Source of the DNA: Candidatus Microgenomates bacterium | GTDB lineage: Bacteria; Patescibacteriota; Microgenomatia; UBA1400; PJMF01 | Length of the DNA: 8,210 bases | Reading direction: 5' to 3' | Assembly: GCA_015485595.1 (NCBI GenBank) | Contig: WFTH01000068.1 | Location: 1-8,210 of the forward strand | In this document: piece by piece, positions 1 through 6,943 of the stretch | Numbering within the stretch: position 1 is the first letter of the stretch | How the letters are laid out: every line of letters begins with the position of its first letter | Position numbers and translations under genes: made by a program | The notes under the pieces: model-generated | What the model was told of the DNA's origin: nothing | The model's input: only the letters and a program-made list of their open reading frames with translations | Database searches by the model: none

Positions 1-1386
1 CTTCTTTACTTTGTCATCAAAACTGGTCGAAACGTAGTATTGAGCACCTAGCTTAATCTTTTTTTCGAGTTCATCATCTGTAGCAAAGCCTTTGCGATTG
101 GTGACAAAGAGAAACTGGGTGTCGCTAAAGGCTGGAGCGATCACGATTGCGTCTTTTGGTGTTAGTTTATCCACCGCTTCGCCAGCAATAATAAAGTCTG
201 AGTGATTAATGTTAAAGTAACCCTTTACGAACTGCCAAGCACTTAAGCTAGTCATCAAGATAAGTCCCAGAACTGCTAGACTACTTATGAGTGGATTAAA
301 ACGCTTATTGAGTTGTCTTTCGATTATGGTGGCCCCTCGCCCAAGGGTGATAACTAGAATTGGCAACATCAGGTTTTGGTAGTAGTCATGCCTGACATTA
401 CCGGTGGCGATAACCACAAAAAAGGCCAAGATACCCAGCCACCAGACGCCATAAACTAGCGCCTCCTTTTTAGAAAGTTTAACTAAAGAGAAAGGTAAAA
501 AGACCACCCCCACAAAACCAAGAAACAGCTTGACCAGCCGCTCATAACCCAGCCATCTAAACCAAGCCGGTCTTAGACGAATGCCGTCACTGTTAAAGAG
601 CCAGCTAGAGGCAGGAATACCGGTCGGAAACTGCTTAATCCACTCTCGCCAGGCATAAAGTGTTAAAAAACTCGTGGACAGACCCAGGTAGCCCAGAACA
701 ACAGGTAGGCTAAAAAGCTTTTTCCTCTCTAAGCCGTAGGCAAAGGCAAGTACTACCGGTATGATAAAGATCACGAAAGGTTTAAGCAGTAAAGCAAGGC
801 TAAATCCTAACCAAGCTAAAAGCCATAAAATGAGTTTTGGTTTTTTTAGAAAAAAGAAGAAGCTGGTTAACCCTAGCATAGAGAAAAACAGCATGAAGGG
901 CTCAGGCAAGATAGCCCGGGAGTAAAAGATGGAGTAAGGCAAAAGCGCAAAGAAAAGACCGCTCCAGAGAGCAACTCTCTTTCCTGAAATCTCTTTGACT
1001 AAAAGATAGATCAAGCTAAGCGTGCCCAAGGAGGCAAGAAGACTAAACAAGCGACTGACAACCACCAGATCAAGACCGGTGATCAAGACTACCTGAGCGA
1101 TAATAGCGTTAATCAAGGGAAACTCGACCATGCGATAGCCCTCAGGATTATATTGACCGCTTTGGGTGTTGCCCAGATCGTGATAGCGAGGACGAAGCAG
1201 ATCGACCCCATGCTTGACGTACTCTCTGGTAACCGAGGCGGTGTCAGCCTGCCGAAAGGCGTGCCAGTCAAGCGGTGGGTTGCTAATACGGTAGAGCCTT
1301 AAAACAAAAGCCAGTAAAAGAATAAGCGCTAAAAGGCCGGTCTCGAAGTTGAGTCTGGGTTTAAAACGAAGTTGTTTGCGATTCAT
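1..1386 (-). CDS. GT39/PMT-like membrane glycosyltransferase, 3' end beyond the window
   Basis: The frame is open from an ATG at 1386 to the left edge: 462 codons, no stop, so the C-terminus is missing. The protein is a polytopic GT-C fold enzyme of the dolichyl-phosphate-mannose mannosyltransferase-like type. Such enzymes transfer a sugar from a polyprenyl-phosphate donor on the outer face of the membrane. After a first hydrophobic helix (about 17-33), the outer loop carries the family signature around residues 40-50 (DWHAFRQADTA), followed by VEFPLINA at 87-94 and LPEPFML at 160-166. The HDYYQ motif sits at 333-337, before more hydrophobic helices. A soluble-looking tail starts near 395. 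The ATG overlaps the stop of the upstream Wzy-like gene as ATGA (1383-1386), which suggests translational coupling; no Shine-Dalgarno sequence is visible. The family is confident, but the sugar and acceptor are unknown. It is probably the last or a late gene of the polysaccharide operon that starts near 4642. Confidence 0.88.
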   Translation of the reverse strand, partial: MNRKQLRFKPRLNFETGLLALILLLAFVLRLYRISNPPLDWHAFRQADTASVTREYVKHGVDLLRPRYHDLGNTQSGQYNPEGYRMVEFPLINAIIAQVVLITGLDLVVVSRLFSLLASLGTLSLIYLLVKEISGKRVALWSGLFFALLPYSIFYSRAILPEPFMLFFSMLGLTSFFFFLKKPKLILWLLAWLGFSLALLLKPFVIFIIPVVLAFAYGLERKKLFSLPVVLGYLGLSTSFLTLYAWREWIKQFPTGIPASSWLFNSDGIRLRPAWFRWLGYERLVKLFLGFVGVVFLPFSLVKLSKKEALVYGVWWLGILAFFVVIATGNVRHDYYQNLMLPILVITLGRGATIIERQLNKRFNPLISSLAVLGLILMTSLSAWQFVKGYFNINHSDFIIAGEAVDKLTPKDAIVIAPAFSDTQFLFVTNRKGFATDDELEKKIKLGAQYYVSTSFDDKVKK

Positions 1387-3083
1387 GATGAGGTTTTATC
1401 TAACTGGAAGAATTTTAACATCAAACCAACCGTTGCCCAGTAAAACATAGCCACCTTGCTAGCAGCAAAGACGTCGATGTAGCTGGCGTTAAGCAAAAGT
1501 CCCAAGGTAGCAGCCACAAAGCCAACCGCCATGGACCAGGCTAGTTGGTTTTTTGTTTGTTTTATAAATCGCCAGCTTAGCAAGAGTACGTAGAAGATAA
1601 TACCGTAAAAGGTAATAAAGCCCAAGAGGCCGGTTTCCCCTAGAACCCTCAGGTAGTTATTGTCGGTGCTGTCTGCTTCGGTAAACTGATAGACCCCCTC
1701 CTTGTTTAAGGTGGCATAACCTGAGCCAGTAATGGGGTTTCTTAAAAAGCCTTTGACTGCTTGAGGCCAAAGGGTATCAAGTCGAATAGCTACCGAGAGA
1801 CCGTATTTAAGCGCGTTATCTGAATAGGTTCGTTCCTTGGTGATGGTGGTGACCACCACCTTGCCTTCAGCCGAGCGAGTAGCCACGGTTACTTTTTCGG
1901 GAATATCAACATAGACATCGCTTGGTGTTTTTTTGGTTTGAGAGGTGGAGTTGCTTGTTTTTGGTTTGGTGGTAGCCGGTCTCTGATCAGACTTAAGAAC
2001 AATCTTTGTAGCCTCCTCCACCGAGAGAGCATTCTTGGGTTTTTCTGGTTTTTTTAAGCCTAGGGCGATGCTGGCCTTTTTAATCAAGAGCCCTTTTTTC
2101 TCTTTTGACCGATCAATTACAGCCTTTATCTGTTGATTACTCTCCACCACCTGAGCTAGTCGTTCCTGAAGATCATGGCCAAAACTTAACATAATAATCA
2201 AGGTTAAGCCGAAGATATAGAGACTGCGACCTAGAAAGAGCTTCAGCTTAGCCAGATAGCTTTTTTGTTTTAAACTAAAACTTAAGATCAGGGTAAACAT
2301 GGCAAAAGAAAAAGCGATAAAGCTGGTTCTAGCTGCCGAGACTACCAAGAGCCAGACTCCAGCCCAAAAAGTAAAGGTTAAGGTTAGTTTAAGAAGGCGG
2401 TTTTTTAGGCCATAAGCAGCTGCCAGGATTAGCGGCAAGACAATCACCAGCCAAGCGCCCAGATCATAATGACCGGCAAAGGTAGACTGAACCCTGGCAT
2501 GTTCAGTGAGGTAGAGTCGCACCCCTTTACTAAACTCGCGATTCATAGTGGAGTAGACCGGCCAGTAAAGGTATTTTTGGCCAAAACCATAGACGACCAC
2601 GCCCACCAAGGCGAGGGTTACAACGCCAAAAAGCAACTTTAGATCTCTCTTGTTTTTGACGGCTAAGTAAGCAATAAAAAATAAAGAAAAGTATTCCAGA
2701 TATCTAAGATAGTGTAGAGTGGTCTTTCCAATATGAAGCAGCTCAAGTGGCACGGTGTGAATCACCAAGACAGCGCTTACGGTAGAGAGTAAACCAGCCA
2801 CGGCATAGGCTAAGACAGGTTTGGTTAGGGGGGTTTTGAGACTGACTTTTTTTCTTAGAAGCTGGACAAAAAGAGTTAGCAAAGCAGCAAAGATTAAAAG
2901 GTCCTCTGCCCTAACTCGGACGATGTAGCCAGGTAAGATATCAAAAAGCGGGATCTTTGGATAAAGTGGAATGAAGCCCAAGAGCAGACCGGTAAAGATA
3001 AATAAGAGGTTTTGATCCAGCCAGGACAAGGCTGTTTTTAGCTTGACAAACTGATATTTTAAACCTTTTTCTTTTTTTGACAT
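1383..3083 (-). CDS. O-antigen ligase/polymerase family (Wzy_C/WaaL-like) membrane protein
   Basis: The 566-residue polytopic membrane protein has about eleven or twelve predicted helices: nine or so between residues 25 and 302, then three between 485 and 558. Family marks are R434 with the WPQAVKGF segment, NPITGSGY at 449-456, and DNNYLRVLGETG at 474-485. Enzymes of this family polymerise or ligate lipid-linked glycans on the outer face of the membrane. Many members have His in the HNxYL motif; here the position appears to be Asp or Thr. Between the last helix of the first block and the signature lies a polar stretch (about 303-430) rich in Lys, Thr and Ser. It makes the protein much longer than the usual 400-450 residues. 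The ATG at 3083 lies 18 nt after the GT2 stop; there is no Shine-Dalgarno, though a TATCAT box sits 6 nt upstream of the ATG. The stop overlaps the next start (ATGA). Ligase and polymerase cannot be told apart from sequence alone. Confidence 0.87.
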   Translation of the reverse strand: MSKKEKGLKYQFVKLKTALSWLDQNLLFIFTGLLLGFIPLYPKIPLFDILPGYIVRVRAEDLLIFAALLTLFVQLLRKKVSLKTPLTKPVLAYAVAGLLSTVSAVLVIHTVPLELLHIGKTTLHYLRYLEYFSLFFIAYLAVKNKRDLKLLFGVVTLALVGVVVYGFGQKYLYWPVYSTMNREFSKGVRLYLTEHARVQSTFAGHYDLGAWLVIVLPLILAAAYGLKNRLLKLTLTFTFWAGVWLLVVSAARTSFIAFSFAMFTLILSFSLKQKSYLAKLKLFLGRSLYIFGLTLIIMLSFGHDLQERLAQVVESNQQIKAVIDRSKEKKGLLIKKASIALGLKKPEKPKNALSVEEATKIVLKSDQRPATTKPKTSNSTSQTKKTPSDVYVDIPEKVTVATRSAEGKVVVTTITKERTYSDNALKYGLSVAIRLDTLWPQAVKGFLRNPITGSGYATLNKEGVYQFTEADSTDNNYLRVLGETGLLGFITFYGIIFYVLLLSWRFIKQTKNQLAWSMAVGFVAATLGLLLNASYIDVFAASKVAMFYWATVGLMLKFFQLDKTSS

Positions 3084-3101
3084 AAAAAAATGATAGTTAT
3101 T

Positions 3102-4007
3102 TTAGTTTAGGTCAGCTAGGATCTGTTTGTAAAGTTGACTTTTTTCTTTCTCGCCTGTTATGGCAAAAAGTAGCACCCTTAAGCTAGCACCTGCAATAAG
3201 CACAAGCTTAAGTAGAGGTAGTTGCCAGCTTGGAGCATGTTTTTTAAAGAGATAAAGTAGCCCTCTAAACTCACCTTTAATAGCGCGCGCGCTGGATGAG
3301 CTGGCCGAACCGTAATGAACTACTTGAGCCTTAGGGACTATGGCTACTTGAAAACCGGCTTGGCGCGCGCGTAGACAGAAGTCCACGTCTTCTGCATACA
3401 TAAAGATCTTCTCGTCCAATAGACCGATGGTGTCGATGACCTGGTTTTTTATCATCATGGCTGTGCCAGCCACCCAACCAACTTTTTTTGTTTTTTTTAG
3501 CTTAAGATAGCGTTTTTGGGTAGAGGGTAGAAAACGACCCAAAAAAGGCAGATCGTCCAGAAAAAGCATCTGACTGGTAACGCTAGGCAAGCTAGGCAGA
3601 TTCCCTCCTTGAGACTGCTGAGGTTTGCCCTCCGGTGTTACAAGATAAGCTGAGGCAACTCCTAGGCTTGGATCTTGATTAAAGGCTTGAACCAAGGACA
3701 GTAAGCTGCCGAGTTTTACTTGGGTGTCTGAGTTTAGTAAAAAAAGATACTCGCCTTTTGCCTGTTTAATCGCTTGATTATTAGCTTTGGCAAAACCGAG
3801 GTTTTTTTGGTTTCGAAGCAGCTTTATTTCAGGGTATTGCTGTTTAAGTTTCTTAATGACTTCAACCGAGTTGTCGACCGAGGCGTTATCGACCACGATC
3901 ACCTCATGGTCAATTTGACTCTGACGGGCATCATGAACAACAGACTTGACAGCTTGAGTGGTCAACTTGGCAGTGTTATAGGAGATGATGATGGTGGTAA
4001 TTAACAT
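3102..4007 (-). CDS. Family 2 glycosyltransferase (rhamnosyltransferase-like, COG1216 type)
   Basis: The 301-residue GT-A fold enzyme transfers a sugar from a nucleotide-sugar donor, probably to a growing lipid-linked glycan on the cytoplasmic face. Motifs appear in the usual order: TIIISYN at the N-terminus, VVDNASVDNS at 38-47, NLGFAKANNQAI at 69-80, the DxD-like metal-binding NSDT at 92-95, WVAGTAMMI at 178-186, and the EDVDFCLRARQAGF acceptor/catalytic segment at 206-219. VVHYGSAS follows at 229-236. A hydrophobic C-terminal stretch (about 262-283) may anchor it to the membrane. The length is typical of the family. It follows the acyltransferase by 53 bp and precedes the Wzy-like gene by 18 bp, in the same direction. 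The ATG at 4007 gives an N-terminus right at the first beta strand; no Shine-Dalgarno is visible. Two alternating CG tracts (3282-3293 and 3363-3371) are unusual for the base composition. Donor and acceptor cannot be assigned. Confidence 0.93.
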   Translation of the reverse strand: MLITTIIISYNTAKLTTQAVKSVVHDARQSQIDHEVIVVDNASVDNSVEVIKKLKQQYPEIKLLRNQKNLGFAKANNQAIKQAKGEYLFLLNSDTQVKLGSLLSLVQAFNQDPSLGVASAYLVTPEGKPQQSQGGNLPSLPSVTSQMLFLDDLPFLGRFLPSTQKRYLKLKKTKKVGWVAGTAMMIKNQVIDTIGLLDEKIFMYAEDVDFCLRARQAGFQVAIVPKAQVVHYGSASSSSARAIKGEFRGLLYLFKKHAPSWQLPLLKLVLIAGASLRVLLFAITGEKEKSQLYKQILADLN

Positions 4008-4060
4008 GAATAGTAGTTAACCGGGTTTTAAAGAACTTTTTTTTGTTTCTTTTCTCATTT

Positions 4061-4642
4061 TTACTGGAACCACCTGGCTCTTCCCAATCTATAGTTTAGG
4101 TTAGAGATGTCCCGTTTGCCGATCTCTTTAGCCGGTACACCGCCAACAATGCTACCGGCGGAGATGTCTTTGGTAACTACAGCGCCAGCAGCCACCACCG
4201 CGCCCTTGCCGATAGTTACGCCAGGCAAGATGATTGCTCGGGGACCGATAAAGACGTAGTCTTTAATGACCACCGGTTCTTCGATAGCTTTAAAGCCAGG
4301 ATCGTTAATGTCGTGCTCACTTGTCCAGATCATCACTTCAGAAGCGATGTCTACGTGGTTTCCGATAGTCAAGCCACCTTTTGAGCCTTCAAGCTGTCTT
4401 CTGCCATCAAGCACAGCCCGCTCGCCGATAATGGTGTCTTGACCGATCCTGATATGCCGTGGATCGTAGATGCGGGTAAACATGTGTAAGGTTGAGCCTT
4501 TGCCGATTTTCATCCCAGCCAGACGATAAAAAAACCGGCGAAAGTGATGAATCGGAACAATGCCCACTCCCCACCACAAAAACCCGGTCACAAACTCCAG
4601 CCAGATAGCACTTAGACGACGTTTAATCTTTTTTAGCATCAT
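4061..4642 (-). CDS. Left-handed beta-helix (hexapeptide repeat) acyltransferase, WcaF/COG0110-like
   Basis: The 193-residue protein most likely O-acetylates a sugar using acetyl-CoA. A basic and hydrophobic N-terminal segment (about 1-40, including [10 protein letters not shown]) precedes the hexapeptide-repeat domain, which starts near GMKIGKGS (43-50). The presumed catalytic His is H110 in the SEHDIND segment. The repeats then resume ([19 protein letters not shown], 124-142) and end in the conserved [21 protein letters not shown] (about 155-175). Two adjacent ATGs (4642 and 4639) could start it; the first fits the promoter geometry better. It is the first gene of the sugar operon, just after a perfect TATAAT box and 36 bp beyond the ruvB stop. 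There is no Shine-Dalgarno, and the predicted transcription start coincides with the first ATG, so a leaderless mRNA is likely. The substrate is unknown; colanic-acid-type, LPS-type or serine acetyltransferase-like roles cannot be separated here, although the neighbours favour a polysaccharide. Confidence 0.92.
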   Translation of the reverse strand: MMLKKIKRRLSAIWLEFVTGFLWWGVGIVPIHHFRRFFYRLAGMKIGKGSTLHMFTRIYDPRHIRIGQDTIIGERAVLDGRRQLEGSKGGLTIGNHVDIASEVMIWTSEHDINDPGFKAIEEPVVIKDYVFIGPRAIILPGVTIGKGAVVAAGAVVTKDISAGSIVGGVPAKEIGKRDISNLNYRLGRARWFQ

Positions 4643-4648
4643 GAGGCT

Positions 4649-4677
4649 ATTATAAAGGAAAAGCGATAAATTCTAAA
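4649..4677 (-). promoter_or_regulatory. Sigma70-type promoter for the polysaccharide operon
   Basis: Reading the minus strand, TTTAGA (4677-4672, four of six matches to TTGACA) is followed by a 17-bp spacer and a perfect TATAAT (4654-4649). It fills the 36-bp gap between the ruvB stop and the acyltransferase start. A start site seven bases past the -10 box falls at 4642, the A of the first ATG, so the transcript would be leaderless. This separates the sugar operon from ruvCAB as a transcription unit, although read-through from ruvB remains possible because no terminator is visible. Confidence 0.6.
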
Positions 4678-4678
4678 C

Positions 4679-5683
4679 TTAAAATCCTAAACTTTTAAGG
4701 TGTTTTTTGGCTTTTTCCGTTACCACCCTACCCTTTGGGGTGCGTTTTAAAAAGCCAATCTGAATGAGGTAAGGTTCGATTACTTCTTCGATAGTTAAGG
4801 TGTCCTCGCTGATGGTGGCAGCCAAGGTAGTTAGACCCACTGGACCCCCGTTATGTTTGGTGATAATCTGGGTCAAAAGATTTCGGTCATGCTCGTTTAA
4901 GCCGTACTCATCGATGGCAAAGACCTCAAGCGCCTCCTCTACCTCTGGTAGATCGATCTTGGTTTGGCCGTTTTTTACTTGAGTCCAGTCACGGACCCGC
5001 TTTAGAAGTTTTAAGGCAATTCTGGGGGTGCCACGAGAACGTTTGGCAATGCCAAGCGAGGCCTTTTCTGTGAGAGTCACCTTTAGTTTTTGGCTGGCTT
5101 GGTTTACGATGGTAGAGAGCACCTCTGGAGTGTAGTACTTTAAGCGAAAGACCATACCAAACCGATCTCGAAACGGCCCGGCTAAAAGTCCAAACCGAGT
5201 GGTGGCGCCTATAAGAGTAAACTTGGGCAGATCAAGCCGAATCGTTCGAGCCGAGGGGCCTTTACCGATCACAATATCCAAGGCAAAGTCCTCCATAGCT
5301 GGATAAAGTGTCTCCTCAACCGCCTTTGGCAGCCGGTGGATCTCATCTATAAACAGCACATCCCCATCTTCAAGCGAGGTTAGAATCGCAGCCAGATCAC
5401 CCGCCTTGCTTAAAGCTGTGCCAGAGGTAACCTTTAGATTGGTGCCTAGTTCTTTGCTTACCAAGTGAGACAGAGTGGTCTTACCTAGCCCAGGCGGACC
5501 ATAAAGTAAGATGTGATCTAGAGCCTCGTTTCTTTCTTTGGCGGCTTGGATAGCGATTAAGAGCGACTTTTTTACGTTCTCTTGGCCATAAAACTCACTC
5601 CAGTCAGCTGCCCGCAAAGAGGAGAAAAATAGTTCCTCGTTATTTTCTGGATGGTTGGTAGTGTCTGAGTTTGTAATTTTCAT
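4679..5683 (-). CDS. ruvB: Holliday junction branch migration ATPase RuvB
   Basis: The 334-residue AAA+ motor forms hexameric rings that pump DNA through a RuvA-bound Holliday junction in recombinational repair. The sequence shows Walker [10 protein letters not shown] (62-70), Walker B VLFIDE (109-114) in the DEIHR motif, and sensor 1 in IGATTR (158-163). The arginine-finger segment FRDRFG is at 171-176 and sensor 2 in RGTPRIA at 217-223. The C-terminal winged helix holds [10 protein letters not shown] and the conserved [18 protein letters not shown] (302-319). Length matches the family. The N-terminus reads [12 protein letters not shown] where relatives usually have a Pro-containing LRP segment, a small deviation. 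The ATG at 5683 directly follows the ruvA stop with no gap, which implies coupled translation; a GGA about 9-11 nt upstream is the only Shine-Dalgarno candidate. It is the third gene of the ruvC-ruvA-ruvB operon. Confidence 0.97.
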   Translation of the reverse strand: MKITNSDTTNHPENNEELFFSSLRAADWSEFYGQENVKKSLLIAIQAAKERNEALDHILLYGPPGLGKTTLSHLVSKELGTNLKVTSGTALSKAGDLAAILTSLEDGDVLFIDEIHRLPKAVEETLYPAMEDFALDIVIGKGPSARTIRLDLPKFTLIGATTRFGLLAGPFRDRFGMVFRLKYYTPEVLSTIVNQASQKLKVTLTEKASLGIAKRSRGTPRIALKLLKRVRDWTQVKNGQTKIDLPEVEEALEVFAIDEYGLNEHDRNLLTQIITKHNGGPVGLTTLAATISEDTLTIEEVIEPYLIQIGFLKRTPKGRVVTEKAKKHLKSLGF

Positions 5684-6247
5684 CTAAAATTTCCGGATGG
5701 CTTCTTTTAAGATAACTTCGATCCTGCGAGTGTCGTTTTGATACTTTTTGGCTACCTGATAGCTTGCTTGCTCATCAAATCCAAGTGCAACCAAGGCCTC
5801 AACCAGCTCTTTAGCTTGCCCCTTGGCTTCACCTAACTCAAGTTCTTTTAACGAGCCCAACTTGCTTTTTAGCTCGATAATAATCTTCTGAGCCAACTTT
5901 TTACCAACTCGTGGGATAGCGGTAAAGGTAGCTACTTGAGCCTCTTGGACTGCCGTGGTGATTCGCTCCACCCCCAACTCACTAATGTTTAAAGCGGTGC
6001 TTGGACCAACACCCGAGACACTCAGAAGCAGTTGAAACAGTCGTTTTTCTTGAGTAGTTTTAAAACCAAACAGAGTTAACTGATCTTCCTTAACGTGAGT
6101 GTAGACATAAAGCTCAAGCTCATCTTTTAGGTTAGCCTGGCTAAGCAGGTCTTGGCCCACATAAACCTCATAACCCACACCACTAGCGGTCAGGATCAGC
6201 AGTCTATCGTCAATTATTTTGGGGGTGCCTTTTAAATAACCGATCAT
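5684..6247 (-). CDS. ruvA: Holliday junction DNA-binding protein RuvA
   Basis: RuvA binds four-way junctions as a tetramer and loads RuvB. I place the start at the ATG at 6247, giving 187 residues beginning MIGYLKG, which matches the family's conserved N-terminus. An ATG at 6280 in the same frame would add eleven residues (MTLCFILLSRN) that do not belong to the family, and it lies upstream of a possible -10 box. The OB-fold domain ends at THVKEDQLTLFGF (50-62), where E54/D55 correspond to the acidic pin. Two helix-hairpin-helix motifs follow (SVSGVGPSTA at about 76-85, AIPRVGKKLAQKI at about 110-122), then a flexible linker. Domain III (about 146-185, LVEALVALGFDEQASYQVAKK) is the RuvB contact. 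All three domains are present, and length is close to usual. The stop TAG abuts the ruvB ATG. Confidence 0.96.
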   Translation of the reverse strand: MIGYLKGTPKIIDDRLLILTASGVGYEVYVGQDLLSQANLKDELELYVYTHVKEDQLTLFGFKTTQEKRLFQLLLSVSGVGPSTALNISELGVERITTAVQEAQVATFTAIPRVGKKLAQKIIIELKSKLGSLKELELGEAKGQAKELVEALVALGFDEQASYQVAKKYQNDTRRIEVILKEAIRKF

Positions 6248-6260
6248 GTTTCTACTTAAA

Positions 6261-6290
6261 AGTATAAAGCAAAGCGTCAAAAATCACCAA
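6261..6290 (-). promoter_or_regulatory. Possible internal promoter for ruvA-ruvB (weak)
   Basis: TATACT (6266-6261 on the minus strand, five of six matches to TATAAT) lies 13 nt before the chosen ruvA ATG. The best -35 is TTGGTG with an 18-bp spacer, matching only at its TTG. The same TATACT hexamer occurs before the decarboxylase gene. A start near 6254 would leave a leader of about seven bases, and it would exclude the longer ruvA start at 6280. The -35 is poor, so this is tentative. Confidence 0.3.
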
Positions 6291-6291
6291 C

Positions 6292-6307
6292 TTAAACTTA
6301 AGTTTAA
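6292..6307. repeat. Perfect 16-bp palindrome across the ruvC stop
   Basis: TTAAACTTAAGTTTAA reads the same on both strands and covers the ruvC TAA plus the adjacent spacer before ruvA. It is AT-rich with no T tract, so it is not a normal terminator. Its position next to the possible ruvA -35 would suit an operator. Part of it is also repeated in inverted orientation inside ruvC at 6371-6384 (arm partner 6288-6301, 14 bp exact), where it encodes Lys/Leu residues. Chance in low-complexity sequence is a real alternative. Confidence 0.45.
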
Positions 6308-6774
6308 CTAGAAAGCACATGGGTTAGGTAGCAGGCGGCTGCATCAAGGGTGTCGTCAATCAGTTTTTCCTTAAGTTTAAGTTGTAACCTGATCATCTTT
6401 TCAACCGCCTGCTTATCTGCCTGACCATAACCGGTAACCACCTGCTTAATGGTGCTTGGGTCGTATTCAAAGACTTTTAGATCTACCTCCAAGGCAGTGG
6501 CGATGATGATTCCTTTGGCCTCGGCCACTTTGATAGCGGTCTTGGTGTTTTTGGCAAAGTAGAGGTTCTCGATGGCTAGCTCGGTCGGTTGGTGATGGCT
6601 AATAAGCTTTTTTAGTTTATGGATGATCTCTTGGTAGCGTTTAAAGATGGGTTTGGTTTTGTCTGTTTGGATCAGTCCCAGCTCAAGTACTTTTGGTTTA
6701 CGTCTGTCTTTGACACCGACAGCCCAGCCAACACGATCATAACCTGGGTCGATTGCCAGAATTAAGTTGCTCAT
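6304..6774 (-). CDS. ruvC: Holliday junction resolvase RuvC
   Basis: The 156-residue RNase H-fold endonuclease acts as a dimer to cut Holliday junctions symmetrically. The four acidic catalytic residues are visible: D9 in LAIDPG, E69 in AIENLYF, and D141 and D144 in IDDTLDAAACYLTH. The loop segment NLYFAKNTKTA (70-80) includes the aromatic residue expected to stack at the junction centre. The mid-region KQVVTGYGQADKQAV (110-124) is typical of the family, and length is slightly short of the usual 160-175. The ATG at 6774 is preceded by AAGG ending six bases upstream, the best Shine-Dalgarno candidate in the window. It is first in the ruvC-ruvA-ruvB order common in bacteria, but the usual upstream yebC is absent; a sugar-nucleotide gene lies there instead. 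A 56-bp spacer separates it from ruvA. Confidence 0.96.
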   Translation of the reverse strand: MSNLILAIDPGYDRVGWAVGVKDRRKPKVLELGLIQTDKTKPIFKRYQEIIHKLKKLISHHQPTELAIENLYFAKNTKTAIKVAEAKGIIIATALEVDLKVFEYDPSTIKQVVTGYGQADKQAVEKMIRLQLKLKEKLIDDTLDAAACYLTHVLSS

Positions 6775-6815
6775 TTTAACCTTATCTGCTTCACCTTAAT
6801 CCCTTTTTGAAGAAA

Positions 6816-6893
6816 CAGGTTTGTTTTAGGTAAAACTTGTTTTCTTAAAAAACCTCAAAGCTTTTTAAGCACGTTCGTCCAAGTTTGTTTTAG
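6816..6893. repeat. Pair of 14-bp direct repeats upstream of ruvC
   Basis: CAGGTTTGTTTTAG at 6816-6829 and CAAGTTTGTTTTAG at 6880-6893 differ at one base and start 64 bp apart. They could be paired binding sites for a regulator of ruvC or remnants of a small duplication. The flanking sequence does not match, so any duplication is limited to these 14 bp. The T-rich composition makes chance similarity possible. Confidence 0.35.
6844..6869. repeat. Short AT-rich inverted repeat upstream of ruvC
   Basis: CTTAAAAA (6844-6851) and TTTTTAAG (6862-6869) are exact reverse complements around a 10-base loop. The stem is almost all A-T and has no following T tract, so a terminator is unlikely. It could end the decarboxylase transcript weakly or serve as a protein site. 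Confidence 0.3.
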
Positions 6894-6943
6894 TAGCTTG
6901 TAAGGGTTTAAACTCACTCTTTAGCTGTCGGTTATTTACTACG

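Larger units (their letters stand above)
6775..6943. other. Intergenic leader upstream of ruvC, no gene seen
   Basis: With the heptad repeat beside it, this makes the 215-bp gap between the decarboxylase and ruvC. I find no credible reading frame, RNA gene or GC-rich terminator. No strong promoter is visible: GATAAG lies six bases before the ruvC ATG (four of six matches) with a poor -35. The gap does hold the two small repeats listed separately (6816-6893 and 6844-6869). It presumably contains the ruvC promoter and the end of the decarboxylase transcript. Confidence 0.5.

Noticed and set aside
3774..4004. Plus-strand frame of 76 codons
   Set aside because: It is antisense to the 5' half of the GT2 gene, whose conserved motifs explain the sequence; no family resemblance.
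4008..4060. Possible terminator between the acyltransferase and GT2 genes (AACC/GGTT stem with nearby T tract)
   Set aside because: The T tract follows the stem only on the plus strand, opposite to transcription here, and the stem is about four pairs.
4800..4982. Plus-strand frame of 60 codons
   Set aside because: It lies wholly antisense to ruvB, within the conserved C-terminal part, and looks like a shadow.
6248..6280. Eleven-residue N-terminal extension of RuvA from ATG 6280
   Set aside because: RuvA proteins begin at the MIG segment found at 6247; the extension is not family-like and lies across a possible -10 box.
6844..6869. Rho-independent terminator for the decarboxylase transcript
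   Set aside because: The stem is nearly all A-T and lacks a downstream T tract on the minus strand; it is kept only as an inverted repeat.
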